Below are positions 16,601-24,812 of a stretch of 48,589 bases of DNA, piece by piece. The number at the start of each line of letters is the position of its first letter. Positions within the stretch are counted from its first letter, which is position 1. This DNA is from Patescibacteria group bacterium (GTDB lineage Bacteria; Patescibacteriota; Minisyncoccia; Minisyncoccales; PEYH01). The DNA is taken from NCBI GenBank assembly GCA_018817645.1, contig JAHITK010000006.1:1-48589 (forward strand), given 5' to 3'. A program made the translations under genes and the position numbers. The notes below the pieces were generated by a model that saw only the letters and a program-made list of their open reading frames with translations, was not told where the DNA came from and did no database searches.

Positions 16601-19527
16601 TTTTGCCAATCAGGATCATCTACGCTGGGTTTTCCAGGGTCTTCTGACAAAAACCATTCTGATCCCTCTTCGGTGCTAGAGGCCGAGACAGTCACTCCTA
16701 CAATTCTTTGATTGGTGTAAAATTCTGAATATGTGTCTATGTCAAACAAAGAAATATTCGGGCTTTCAATTGCAGTGTCAATAGCCCAAGCGTATTCAGC
16801 AGGAGTGAGATCGGTATTTAAAAATAAATCTGTTGCTTTGGATAAAAATTTATGTTGACCGTTATATAAACCCGGATACACTTTTGGAGACTCGCAGGAT
16901 TCCCAATCTTGACTATCTAATTTACATTCAAAACTACAATTTTCCTCATTCGCATGGAAGATAAAAATAGCTTGGGTCTGATTGGTTAAAAGGGGTGGGC
17001 CGGAAGTGATCTCGGTTTCAGGGGAGGTGTCGTCAATTTCTTTCAGAATATCCTCCAAAACCGGCTCTATAAAACTCTTGTTTTTTGATTTAGACGTAGG
17101 CTCCTGAATCTCAAAATCCTCACTATTGTTATCAGTGTCTTGATAGCCCCCCGAACCAATCGCCTTTCTTCCTAAGGATTGATAGAAGATAGAATGGGGA
17201 TAAGGCGTTCTTGCGCCAGTAAAACCAAGCCCGTCAAGCCATTCCCCAACCATATCTCTGCTTTTCGGATTATCGCCAAAGGCCTGGCCCTCAACAAACG
17301 GACTGTTATGACCTGTGCCCCAAGCTACAGCGTCAATGATGTTTTGACCCTGGTCAAGCAAGGCAACACTTTCGTCCTGGATGAGATAAGAAGTACTGAA
17401 AGTATCGGCCCCGACTGAAGAGGGATAATTCTCATCTTTGGAACCGGCCCATAAGAAATAACCTTCCCCAGGGATAGCACTTCCTCCGGGGAAAATCCGG
17501 ATTGAGGACTCTGCCCCATTTTGATTCCTCTTTCTTAAACGCCAACCACTAATATCTACGCTACTGCTTGAAGGGTTATAGAGTTCAATAAAGTCCTGAC
17601 CTTTTGTTTCTCCCTCAATCTGAACCTCGCTAATTAGAATCTTTGGAGAAGGGATTGATGAATGTCCGCCACTGCCGGAACCTCCACTTCCTCCGCTGCT
17701 TCCGCTTGCGCTGCCAGCTCCAGTATCCCCGATGGCGCCAGAATTTAAAAAGCTGCCTGTTTGCTCTTGCGCAAACAATCCTATCTCCCCCTTAGAATTC
17801 GTGGGCGAAGGCGACTCGTTGAGCGAAAAATCCGCGGCATTATTATTAGTGTCAATATGATTAGAACGCTCTAAACTCTTATTGGTTTCAAGTCCTTTTT
17901 GTAATATCTTTCCCTGCGCCTCTACGGCCGATTGAGGCGCGGACTGCTCCGGTTTTCCCCAACTCACTTTATCTAAAATATTTCCCTCATTGTCTGAAAC
18001 AATAACCCCGCTCACGCTGCTTAATTGAGCGCTGAAAACCGCGTCCCCTTGAACTTTTTTATTATCAATTATTAATTCTCCGCCGATTAAAAGAAAATAC
18101 CCTTTGGCAGGGATGATATTTTTATTCCAAGTAATTTTCTTTTTTGTTATATTATTGCTTGAATTGACCAACTGAAGTTGAAAATTGGCGTCGCTTAATT
18201 CAATCGGCGCATTGTTAGGGTTATAAATTTCAATAAATTCATTTTGGGCTTTATTAAGACCGGCGCAAACCTCGTTTATCAAAATATTCTGCCCGGTTTG
18301 TTGGTCTTGTCCGGGATCAAATTCTGCTGTTCCCGAAGATATCCCTCCTCCGACCTGTAAAAGATTTATTCTCTCTCCCAACGCATCTAATTGTTCCTGC
18401 AAGGACTCTATTTTTTCCATAAAAGCCAACAAATCATCCTCTGTAACTATGTCTTGCGCCTGTTCTTCCAATGCATTGTATTCGGCTTGACTAAGAAATG
18501 ATTTAAATGCGCGAAATTGTTCTAAGATATTGGCAATAAATTGGCCTAAGGCGCTGTCCGCGGACATGTCCAATGTCCCATCTTGATTATTTTCTATATC
18601 AGGAACATCTACCACTGAAGCTCCCGAGAAAAAATCGCCTATTCTTCCGAAAAAATTCTTTATTGTATCCCCGAGTTTTTCAAAAAATCCTTTTTCGTGA
18701 AAATCAAAATAAGGGACATTGTCCGGAAATTCAAGTTGAATATTGGGCTGAGATTTCCAAGAATAACTGTGGGTAATTTCACTCTGCCAGTAGCCAGCGC
18801 GCTCTCTATCCATTTCTCCGCGTATTGTCAAAACAAAAGGGGCGATCTTTTTGCCCTGCGCATAATCAGTAGAGTAATTCCAGCCAGTTCCCAATAAAGA
18901 TCCCCAGGAGCCTCGCGACTCCGGCGCTCCTATTGGCTCGGAAGAAAAAATTTTGATTACTGCCTCGCCTTGATTATCTGTTTCTGGATAATAAAAAATA
19001 ATATATTGAAACTGCTGTTTTTCTTTTTTGCCCTGAAAATTATTATAAGAAAAATCCAAATTCCCGGTGGCTACCTTGACCTCGTTCTCTTTTAACCACT
19101 GGCCAAGATAATTGACCGCTTGTTCAACGGTCAATTTTTCAATTTCTTTTATAACCTCTCCAATACTCTGGGTAAAAAATACTTTGCCAACCTTATATCC
19201 TAATTTGGCAATCTCTATTCCTACTTCTTTCGGACCCTCTATTAATAAATAATCTCTTATATTGTCCCTAACTGACTTTCGGACAATCATAGAGGCCGCT
19301 TCCTTTTCTGCACTGGCTACTGAAACCACTGATTCTATCCAAGTATCGGTTAATACTTGTGGAATGGTCCGTAAAATATTCTTTGCGTCTGTATTATTAA
19401 TATATATAAATTTATCTAAATCTTCGACGCTAAAATCATTATTACTTACCGCACTAACAGAGCCGACTCCTAATGTAAAAAGCCGTAACAGAATTAGTAA
19501 AAACAATAAAAAGATGGGCCTTCTCAT
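13687..19527 (-). CDS. Giant secreted surface protein with several lamin-tail domains and Gly-rich repeats
   Basis: 1946 aa, signal peptide; ILINEVCAGLNKAQNEFIEIYNPNNAPIELSDANFQL, ILISEVQIEGETKGQDFIELYNPSSSSVDISGWRLR, LIISEVRSAGSEEFVELYNPLEQEFSLSGFYF; C-terminal GGAGGGAIILDVQG / GSGGTIYLSAGAIEGAGTISANGG repeats. Confidence 0.85.
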   Translation of the reverse strand: MRRPIFLLFLLILLRLFTLGVGSVSAVSNNDFSVEDLDKFIYINNTDAKNILRTIPQVLTDTWIESVVSVASAEKEAASMIVRKSVRDNIRDYLLIEGPKEVGIEIAKLGYKVGKVFFTQSIGEVIKEIEKLTVEQAVNYLGQWLKENEVKVATGNLDFSYNNFQGKKEKQQFQYIIFYYPETDNQGEAVIKIFSSEPIGAPESRGSWGSLLGTGWNYSTDYAQGKKIAPFVLTIRGEMDRERAGYWQSEITHSYSWKSQPNIQLEFPDNVPYFDFHEKGFFEKLGDTIKNFFGRIGDFFSGASVVDVPDIENNQDGTLDMSADSALGQFIANILEQFRAFKSFLSQAEYNALEEQAQDIVTEDDLLAFMEKIESLQEQLDALGERINLLQVGGGISSGTAEFDPGQDQQTGQNILINEVCAGLNKAQNEFIEIYNPNNAPIELSDANFQLQLVNSSNNITKKKITWNKNIIPAKGYFLLIGGELIIDNKKVQGDAVFSAQLSSVSGVIVSDNEGNILDKVSWGKPEQSAPQSAVEAQGKILQKGLETNKSLERSNHIDTNNNAADFSLNESPSPTNSKGEIGLFAQEQTGSFLNSGAIGDTGAGSASGSSGGSGGSGSGGHSSIPSPKILISEVQIEGETKGQDFIELYNPSSSSVDISGWRLRKRNQNGAESSIRIFPGGSAIPGEGYFLWAGSKDENYPSSVGADTFSTSYLIQDESVALLDQGQNIIDAVAWGTGHNSPFVEGQAFGDNPKSRDMVGEWLDGLGFTGARTPYPHSIFYQSLGRKAIGSGGYQDTDNNSEDFEIQEPTSKSKNKSFIEPVLEDILKEIDDTSPETEITSGPPLLTNQTQAIFIFHANEENCSFECKLDSQDWESCESPKVYPGLYNGQHKFLSKATDLFLNTDLTPAEYAWAIDTAIESPNISLFDIDTYSEFYTNQRIVGVTVSASSTEEGSEWFLSEDPGKPSVDDPDWQNEKPEIFALSEADGSKTVYVWSKDMAGNISPLGNSSSIILDTLAPLSQVLELDVSQSSANFIVTWSGSDESGIADYDIQFKDGLAGSWQDWQIAVQGTSADFSGADSHAYYFRSRAVDLAGNIEAWSEAEEGDTFSYVNLSGPPLPEIISPNDGDSFSPSDDVDSEAGGVQILIEGTARSGDIIILDSQEILVDENNEWQITVTLVSGQNTINIRAQDADGDQSGLVTIILTLTESLEENVFAQDLIISEVRSAGSEEFVELYNPLEQEFSLSGFYFSYFSAGRDWNNPFLNKEFPTSTSIIQAKEYFLVGMGDYSEEESDWKPYQTHLSDEAGAAAVFSCNPGQATTTQAAIDCKIDALGWGEPLVFETQAATSSSDKSLARKLSPDRDGYLRYIDTNDNSNDFEEQEPSPKQRNFSLYSDLDNDGIIDEYDPLTEISQDIALSAGEYVFKDLVILEGINLFVNSDISLEPFKGVKIIADNITIDNSAGILADGNGYLSDQGPGVSFASQTGASHGGIGGRNGGDPRLFIYGDLEFPADLGSGALGNPEVPGFSTYRRGGAGGGAIILDVQGELLNNGLISANGEDGLLHSFGGPASTGAGSGGSVYITTSVLSGTGIIRANGGGSSSGSGAGGGGRVAIYYDANNFTGNIQAFGGEDADNVVNGGPGTVFMSQGETGNLVIDNNGRNGAIILSNDSYIFSDIAIKGGANFYLPNQLSCANLDVQDSVTLIASDDTAINIGDTFGLSQSQLVGQNQKIVTMEGNNITLEDSEITANILIQSNSLAIDSGSAISSAGLGYLAEEGPGAGIIAYGGSYGGLGGRNYPSSGFGQPYGDEQMPDDFGSGGGNSTETRKGGNGGGKIKITIAGEIIINGVISSNGDNGIPHTSGYPASGAGSGGTIYLSAGAIEGAGTISANGGSASSISGGGGGGRIAIYGNMGGFTGVIAALGGANSDNASYSGKDGTVFLSP

Positions 19528-19537
19528 GCTCTCTTTT

Positions 19538-20146
19538 TTAATATATAAAAATGTTATCTAAAAATTTATCAAAAAACTCTGAGCATTTTCCCTCTTCATC
19601 TGGCAAAAATACAGTATCCAATCTATATATCATTTCACCTTTGGGGATTTCTATACCAACTATCTTGCCCCAGCCCTTCTTATCAAAAATTGTTCTTAGA
19701 GATTGATGCCCGCTTATCCCCAAAACATCATATCTCCCAGATATTGAAGCAGAATATTTCTCAGGATCTTGGATACTATTTCTTACTATATCTGCTGTGG
19801 TTTTATCATATTCTATCCAAATACTAAATCCACAACCTGTAGCGAGAAATCCAGCCTCATCAGTCGTGAGGTCTGGACTATTAAAATTCACAATCCACTC
19901 GTCAGGACCTATTTCCCTTTTTTCTACTTCCCATCCTGCCGGCGCTTTGAGATTTATTCCGGCATGCTTGTTTTCCACGATCTTTCCGTCTGGCCCGTCT
20001 TTTATGACATAATATTTGGGCGCTTCAAATTTAACGCCCGGCGTCACTCTTTCGGTGTCCTCGCTTAATCCTAACCATAATAAAACACCTACTATTACCA
20101 AAACAAAAAAACCTAACACGAGAAAGAAATAAAATTTCTTCTTCAT
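19538..20146 (-). CDS. Membrane-anchored hypothetical protein
   Basis: Start at 20146 (MKKKFYFFLVLGFFVLVIVGVLLWLGLSED...); N-terminal TM. Confidence 0.7.
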   Translation of the reverse strand: MKKKFYFFLVLGFFVLVIVGVLLWLGLSEDTERVTPGVKFEAPKYYVIKDGPDGKIVENKHAGINLKAPAGWEVEKREIGPDEWIVNFNSPDLTTDEAGFLATGCGFSIWIEYDKTTADIVRNSIQDPEKYSASISGRYDVLGISGHQSLRTIFDKKGWGKIVGIEIPKGEMIYRLDTVFLPDEEGKCSEFFDKFLDNIFIY

Positions 20147-20220
20147 AATTTTAGTAAAAATAAAAATATTTGAAGATTGTAGAACATTTTTAAAATTAAA
20201 CCAAACAAAAATAACAAAAT

Positions 20221-20333
20221 ACCTGTGGAAAACTTTCCCCAAAAAATTACGAGGCCGGGCCTCGTAGTGAGAATCCTTATATCTGGCGTGGGTTCCGACG
20301 TTTTACGAAAATTACGAGGCCCGGCCTCGTAAT
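20221..20333 (+). repeat. Paired-palindrome REP/BIME-like element, copy 3 (RAYT 3' flank)
   Basis: Palindromes 20249-20265 and 20314-20330; inter-palindrome spacer identical to copy 1. Confidence 0.95.
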
Positions 20334-20361
20334 TCTGAAAATCGACTAAATTTTGGACTCA

Positions 20362-20391
20362 AAACTGCTCTAAACTGCTCTAAACTGCTCT
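20362..20391. repeat. 3 x 10-bp tandem repeat
   Basis: aaactgctct x3, between REP copy 3 and the RAYT stop. Confidence 0.9.
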
Positions 20392-20421
20392 AAAAAATAT
20401 TAAAAAATAAATCATTCCAAA

Positions 20422-21129
20422 TCATTCTAAAAAATCTGTTTTATCTATTCCTTTAGAATAAATGCTTGATTTGGATAATATCCAAGAGTTTATTTCGTTC
20501 TTAATTTCTTGTTTTCCGTTAAATAACTTCGCAAAAAAATCTTTTTTAATCAATGAAGGAAAATTATCTTTCCCTAAATAATCCTGATAACTGGACCAGC
20601 GATATTCGCTCCCTAAAAATTGAATGGCCTTCTGGGGATTAAGAACTTTCCATTCTTTCCACTGCGGCTCAACGAGTTCTATCGGATTTGTGTTTATATA
20701 AACAAAATTATTTTTAAGCTGCGTTTCTGTCTGGATAAGTTTAGCTCTAAACCGTCCCTCAAAAAGAGATCCTGTTCTTTGATATTTTTTATTAAAAAAA
20801 TACGCATATCCGCCGAGTTTCCTTGTATATTTCGTAATGCCATTTTCTGTGATTTGCCGAATAAGAAGATGAAAATGGTTGCCCATTAAAGCAAATGCGT
20901 GAATTTCGACCAAGGGATTCTTGGGCTGATAAGACATCACCAGCTCTTTTTGTCGCTTCCAAAAAGCGCGGGATTGCCACGGCGAAGGCGCTGTATCGTT
21001 AAAAACTAACAAACTATTAATAAAACGAAGGCGATCTTCATCGTCTAAGAATATTTTACGCTTATCATTTCCGCGCTCTATAATATGGTAGAATTCACCA
21101 TTGATTAATTCGGTTTTTCTTTTTGGCAC
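20422..21129 (-). mobile_element. REP-associated tyrosine transposase (RAYT; Y1/IS200-like HUH)
   Basis: GEFYHIIERGNDKRKIFLDDEDRLRFI, HAFALMGNHFHLLIR (HUH), YAYFFNKKYQRTGSLFEGRFRAKLI, YRWSSYQDYLG; REP copies on both sides. Confidence 0.92.
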
Positions 21130-21173
21130 ATATTTATAATAACTTATAACAAAAACTTTTTAAGGGTTAACAC

Positions 21174-21309
21174 CCTGTGGAAAACTTTTATCTATATCCG
21201 TCTCGAGCGGCCCCCAAAAAATTACGAGGCCGGGCCTCGTAGTGAGAATCCTTATATCTGACATGGGTTTTCGGCGATAGCAGAAATTACGAGGCCGGGC
21301 CTCGTAATT
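21174..21309 (+). repeat. Paired-palindrome REP/BIME-like element, copy 4 (RAYT 5' flank)
   Basis: Palindromes 21224-21240 and 21289-21305; leader ctgtggaaaactttt with extra sequence. Confidence 0.95.
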
Positions 21310-21330
21310 TCTGTCTCTTAATTCTGTTTA

Positions 21331-21359
21331 TTGCAATCTGAATAAAATAGGGTTATAAA
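21331..21359 (+). promoter_or_regulatory. Putative promoter for RNA C
   Basis: TTGCAA-N17-TATAAA. Confidence 0.5.
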
Positions 21360-21365
21360 AAATAA

Positions 21366-21610
21366 CGGGGCGTTTTGGCTCCAAAACTTGCAAGGAGGTG
21401 ATCGCCGCAATGAAGCGAGCGCTATAGTTCTGTAGTGCCTCGTTACGGTGTACATCGTTATCCTCTCGGGACGCAAAAGAGGATAGCGTCCCTTTTGTCC
21501 AAGGGACCCCTTTGGTCGGACAACACAGGACAACCGCACAAACATAGCACTCTCGGGTAAAACCCAGACATCAACAAGGCGGACCTTTCCAAGGCCCGCC
21601 TTTCCCGTTT
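21366..21610 (+). ncRNA. Candidate structured RNA 'C'
   Basis: Upstream promoter; nested alternative hairpins; terminator GGCGGaCCTTtccAAGGcCCGCC + TTTcccgTTT (21578-21610); contains AAGGAGGTGATC. Confidence 0.55.
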
Positions 21611-21635
21611 CAAGATAATATAACCGAGATTGCCA

Positions 21636-21664
21636 TTGACACGGATTAAATATAGTGTTATCAT
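21636..21664 (+). promoter_or_regulatory. Sigma70-type promoter for the 77-aa membrane protein
   Basis: TTGACA-N17-TATCAT, about 30 bp before the ATG and its SD. Confidence 0.7.
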
Positions 21665-21695
21665 ATTATTACTTTGCTGAAGTTAAGGAGGGCAT

Positions 21696-21929
21696 ATGAA
21701 TACTCTACGCGAAGTCCTAAAAAAGGACTGGCCTATGATCGGATGGAAGAGGGCAGCCAAGATTTCTGTCCTCTGTGTCGTGATGGCGTGCGGGATAATC
21801 CTGGGCGGATTCCCGGGAACCAAACTCTTGGAAGTTCTGGGTTTGGGCTGCGGTTTAGGCGCTGGATTTACTTTGATTGCTTTTGCTACTGCCATCTGGC
21901 GCATCCACCGCCAAACAGAATCGCCATAA
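21696..21929 (+). CDS. Small membrane protein, 77 aa
   Basis: SD TTAAGGAGGGCAT-ATG; hydrophobic segments ISVLCVVMACGIILGG and GCGLGAGFTLIAFATAI. Confidence 0.75.
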   Translation: MNTLREVLKKDWPMIGWKRAAKISVLCVVMACGIILGGFPGTKLLEVLGLGCGLGAGFTLIAFATAIWRIHRQTESP

Positions 21930-22008
21930 AGACGAGGCAAAGGAAAAGGAGAAACACAACTTCTCCTTTTTCCTTTTCTGGATTAAAAACCAAACGGAGT
22001 ATCAAAAA

Positions 22009-22141
22009 CCCTCTGGATAACTTTTATTTATACCCGCCCCGGTCGGGCCAAAAAATTACGAGGCCGGGCCTCGTAGTGAGAATCCGTTGATTTGACGCGG
22101 TTTCCGCCAAATGCAAAAATTACGAGGCCCGGCCTCGTAAT
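22009..22141 (+). repeat. Paired-palindrome REP/BIME-like element, copy 5
   Basis: Palindromes 22058-22074 and 22122-22138; leader ctctggataacttttatttatacccgccccggtcggg; spacer nearly identical to copy 2. Confidence 0.95.
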
Positions 22142-22185
22142 GACCTCATAATAATAAAAGCCAAAGGGTTAGGAGATAGATTGCT

Positions 22186-23124
22186 CTACCCAACCCTCTG
22201 GCTCTCAATTTTCTCAAGCCATTTTTGAATGGCTTTTATTGCTGTTTGAGTATGCTCCCTGCTCTCAAAAATTATATGAGGAGCGCCGCTTAAAGAAACT
22301 ATTGTCTTGTCGCAGGGATGCCGCTCAAGAAACGCTTCTGCTTGCTGATTGGCTGGAATCAAGTCATTTTCCGACTTGAGAAGCAAAACAGGCACGTTCG
22401 GCGGAAGAATTATTGCTGGAGCATTGATTAAGGATTCTAAACTCTCGATGGTAAAAGATATCACTGTATCCGGGTCTTTCAGGAATCTTGTGATTAGTTT
22501 TCTTGTTTCTTTGAACTGGGTGGTAACGGCCTCGGTGGAAGGAATGCTCCAGTTAACAAAGACAAAAACAGGGATTGGCGGCTTAAATCTGCGCTTCAAT
22601 TCCTCATAATAGCGCCATTGAGGAATCTTTAAAATTCTCGGCTTCACATATTGTCCGATCTCGGCTCCAGAACTGGCAAAACCAGCCTGGAAAATAGCGC
22701 CGTCTAAGACATCACCTTTGTCCTCGGCCAGAAGATAACTGGTGACAATGCCTCCGATAGAGGAACCCAAACCATAAACAATTTCTGGTCGGAATTCCTG
22801 TTTTAACCAGTAAACTGCTCTCTGAAGCTGCTGACAAAGAGTTGTCAGTTCAAAATCGCAGCAACTGCGAAGTTTGTTAAACAGGCCCTTACGATTGCCA
22901 ACTGTGACTCCTCCCCGGCTCTGCCCTATTCCCGGCAAGTCAATAGCGATAAGAGTTGCTTCAAGTTGAACAGCAATTTCTTTCAGTGCCTCTTTGAACC
23001 ATCCTCCGTGGAGGCAAATAGGAGAAAGATAAACAATCAATCTCTTCCCTGCCCCTTGATACAGCCAAGCGCCCAGAGCATCCTGCTCTCCGTCAGTTCT
23101 TATCAAAATCTCTTTTGGCTCCAT
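22186..23124 (-). CDS. Alpha/beta hydrolase
   Basis: GLGSSIGG nucleophile elbow; SENDLIPANQQAEAFLERHPCD and GAPHI; SD AAAGGAGGTGAAGAGA before MEPKEIL. Confidence 0.8.
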   Translation of the reverse strand: MEPKEILIRTDGEQDALGAWLYQGAGKRLIVYLSPICLHGGWFKEALKEIAVQLEATLIAIDLPGIGQSRGGVTVGNRKGLFNKLRSCCDFELTTLCQQLQRAVYWLKQEFRPEIVYGLGSSIGGIVTSYLLAEDKGDVLDGAIFQAGFASSGAEIGQYVKPRILKIPQWRYYEELKRRFKPPIPVFVFVNWSIPSTEAVTTQFKETRKLITRFLKDPDTVISFTIESLESLINAPAIILPPNVPVLLLKSENDLIPANQQAEAFLERHPCDKTIVSLSGAPHIIFESREHTQTAIKAIQKWLEKIESQRVG

Positions 23125-23180
23125 TCTCTTCACCTCCTTTTCAAAGAACCACTTTTATATTACCGCTTTTACCTTTTTTT

Positions 23181-23218
23181 TGTAAAGAAAAAGAGAGCGC
23201 CGGAAAGCCAGCGCTCTC
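23181..23218 (-). terminator. Rho-independent terminator after plsY
   Basis: Minus strand GAGAGCGCtggctttccgGCGCTCTCTTTTTCTTT. Confidence 0.85.
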
Positions 23219-23237
23219 GCATCTCATTTTCCATAAT

Positions 23238-23951
23238 TCAAACTCCAACTGCCAAATCTGACAGATATCTTCTGACTCTGCCCACATGCTTGAGCAGGGC
23301 GATGATAGTGGCTCCAAGGGCTATCCAGAAAAGTTGATGCCCAAAACAGAACCATATTATAGGAAGAGTGCCAGCGATACCGATTATCCTTCCCAAGACC
23401 TGCGAACCAAGCACAGAAAAGGCCTTCTTAAACAATCCTTTGAATCCTGCCTTTCTGGGCATCGGCTCCTTGAACTCCATAGTGGTCATCACAAATTCAG
23501 TGAGCCAAACAGTGGCAATGACAACACCCACTGCCGCGAAACCAGCTCCGGGATTCAAAAACAAGACAGCGCCGAGAAGACAGGCCAGGCCTTTTCCACC
23601 TTTAAAACCGAGAGAAACTGGCCAGTTGTGACCAATGACCACAAAGGCGGCGGCCAAAGCAAACAGCCAAAGGGTCAGAGAGGGGGAGAAGTGTTGAATC
23701 CTGGAAACCCCGAAGGCAATTGCCATAACAACTACTCCTTTCCCGACATCTCCGATTAAGGCCGTAAGCAGAGGCCCAATCTTTTTTGTCGCCCGCCAGA
23801 CATTCATTGCTCCAATGTTGCCGGAGCCCTCTTTGGATAAGTCCTTCCCATGCCTTTTGGCCACCAAATGACTAAAAGGGATGGATCCTATTAGATAGCT
23901 GATACACATAATCGCAACCAAATACACTCCTTCCAAATCTGCCCCTTCCAT
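23238..23951 (-). CDS. plsY: Glycerol-3-phosphate acyltransferase PlsY
   Basis: YLIGSIPFSHLVAKRHGKDLSKEGSGNIGAMNVWRATKK, IGHNWPVSLGFKGGKGLA; SD AAGGAGG before ATG 23951. Confidence 0.9.
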   Translation of the reverse strand: MEGADLEGVYLVAIMCISYLIGSIPFSHLVAKRHGKDLSKEGSGNIGAMNVWRATKKIGPLLTALIGDVGKGVVVMAIAFGVSRIQHFSPSLTLWLFALAAAFVVIGHNWPVSLGFKGGKGLACLLGAVLFLNPGAGFAAVGVVIATVWLTEFVMTTMEFKEPMPRKAGFKGLFKKAFSVLGSQVLGRIIGIAGTLPIIWFCFGHQLFWIALGATIIALLKHVGRVRRYLSDLAVGV

Positions 23952-24004
23952 TTCGGCCTCCTTATAAGTTGACAAATATTGCTATTTTCATATTATATCT
24001 TAGT

Positions 24005-24033
24005 TTGACTTTGTCAATCAATTATGGTAAAAA
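24005..24033 (+). promoter_or_regulatory. Divergent promoter region between plsY and the DhaL gene with palindromic -35
   Basis: TTGACT-N17-TAAAAA on plus; TTGACtttGTCAA palindrome (24005-24017) also supplies a minus-strand -35-like TTGACA toward plsY. Confidence 0.5.
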
Positions 24034-24091
24034 ATGACAATCACACAGGTAATGTTGTTCATTGACAAAACCCATAGAGGAGGTGAACAAA

Positions 24092-24802
24092 GTGCCAAAG
24101 CAGAGAAAGAAGGGGCTTCGTATTCAGGTTTTAAAGAGAGCAACTCTTTCAGTAGAGTTCCTGAAAACCATGCTCCACAATATGAGCCGGGCGGTTGCTG
24201 ACAAGATAGACGAAATCAACAAAAGGAATTATTATCCAGTGCCTGATAAAGACACAGGCAGCAATTTAGCCAAAACCATTGGTGAGGCCGCTGAAATTGT
24301 AGGCAGCAAGGAATATCCTTCTGCGAGAGAACTCATTGAAGACCTCACCGAGGAGATCCTGCTGGATAGTGCGCGGGGAAACATCGGTCTTATTGTGACA
24401 GCCTGGCTTTCGGCATTCCTCGTCCGATTGTCAGAAGGAGAAGAGCTGAACTCAAAAACCTTGGCTCATGCCTTTAAGGAAGGAGAAAAGGCGGCCTATG
24501 AGGTCTTGGACAATCCCCGCAAAGGCACTGTCTTGGATCCCATCACGAGTTCAAGCAAAGCCGCTCTTGCAGCCTCAGAAAACCAAGCAGATCTTAGAGA
24601 ACTGGTAAAAGCAGTGCGCGCAAAAGCGCAGACAGCTCTTGAGAAAACCACAGAAGAACTGGAGGCATTGCTAAAGGGAGATTTCAGTCCAGAAGAAATC
24701 CAGCGATTGAAAAAGGAAAAAGTCGTTGACGCCGGGGCCTTTGGCTTCGTGATAATGCTCGGCCGCTTCTTAGACCTGCTTCAATCAGCGGCAAGAGAGT
24801 AA
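24092..24802 (+). CDS. DhaL/DAK2-domain protein (FakA N-terminal domain-like)
   Basis: SD GAGGAGGTGAACAAA-GTG; NYYPVPDKDTGSNLAKTIGEAAE, SARGNIGLIVTAWLSAF, KGTVLDPI, VVDAGAFGFVIMLGRFLDLL. Confidence 0.85.
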   Translation: MPKQRKKGLRIQVLKRATLSVEFLKTMLHNMSRAVADKIDEINKRNYYPVPDKDTGSNLAKTIGEAAEIVGSKEYPSARELIEDLTEEILLDSARGNIGLIVTAWLSAFLVRLSEGEELNSKTLAHAFKEGEKAAYEVLDNPRKGTVLDPITSSSKAALAASENQADLRELVKAVRAKAQTALEKTTEELEALLKGDFSPEEIQRLKKEKVVDAGAFGFVIMLGRFLDLLQSAARE

Positions 24803-24812
24803 GGAGACAAAA

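Noticed and set aside
21391-21405. Minus-strand GATCACCTCCTT as a fragment of a 16S rRNA gene
   Set aside because: Only the terminal ~12 nt match; flanking sequence does not resemble 16S helix 45, and promoter and terminator favour plus-strand transcription.
21450-21490. Simple H-type pseudoknot TATCCTCT/AGAGGATA with GGGACGC/GCGTCCC
   Set aside because: The loop that would cross the 8-bp stem has zero nucleotides, so both full stems cannot form together; reported as mutually exclusive hairpins instead.
21674-22090. 138-aa plus ORF overlapping the 77-aa membrane protein
   Set aside because: Different frame from the SD-preceded 77-aa ORF and runs into REP copy 5.
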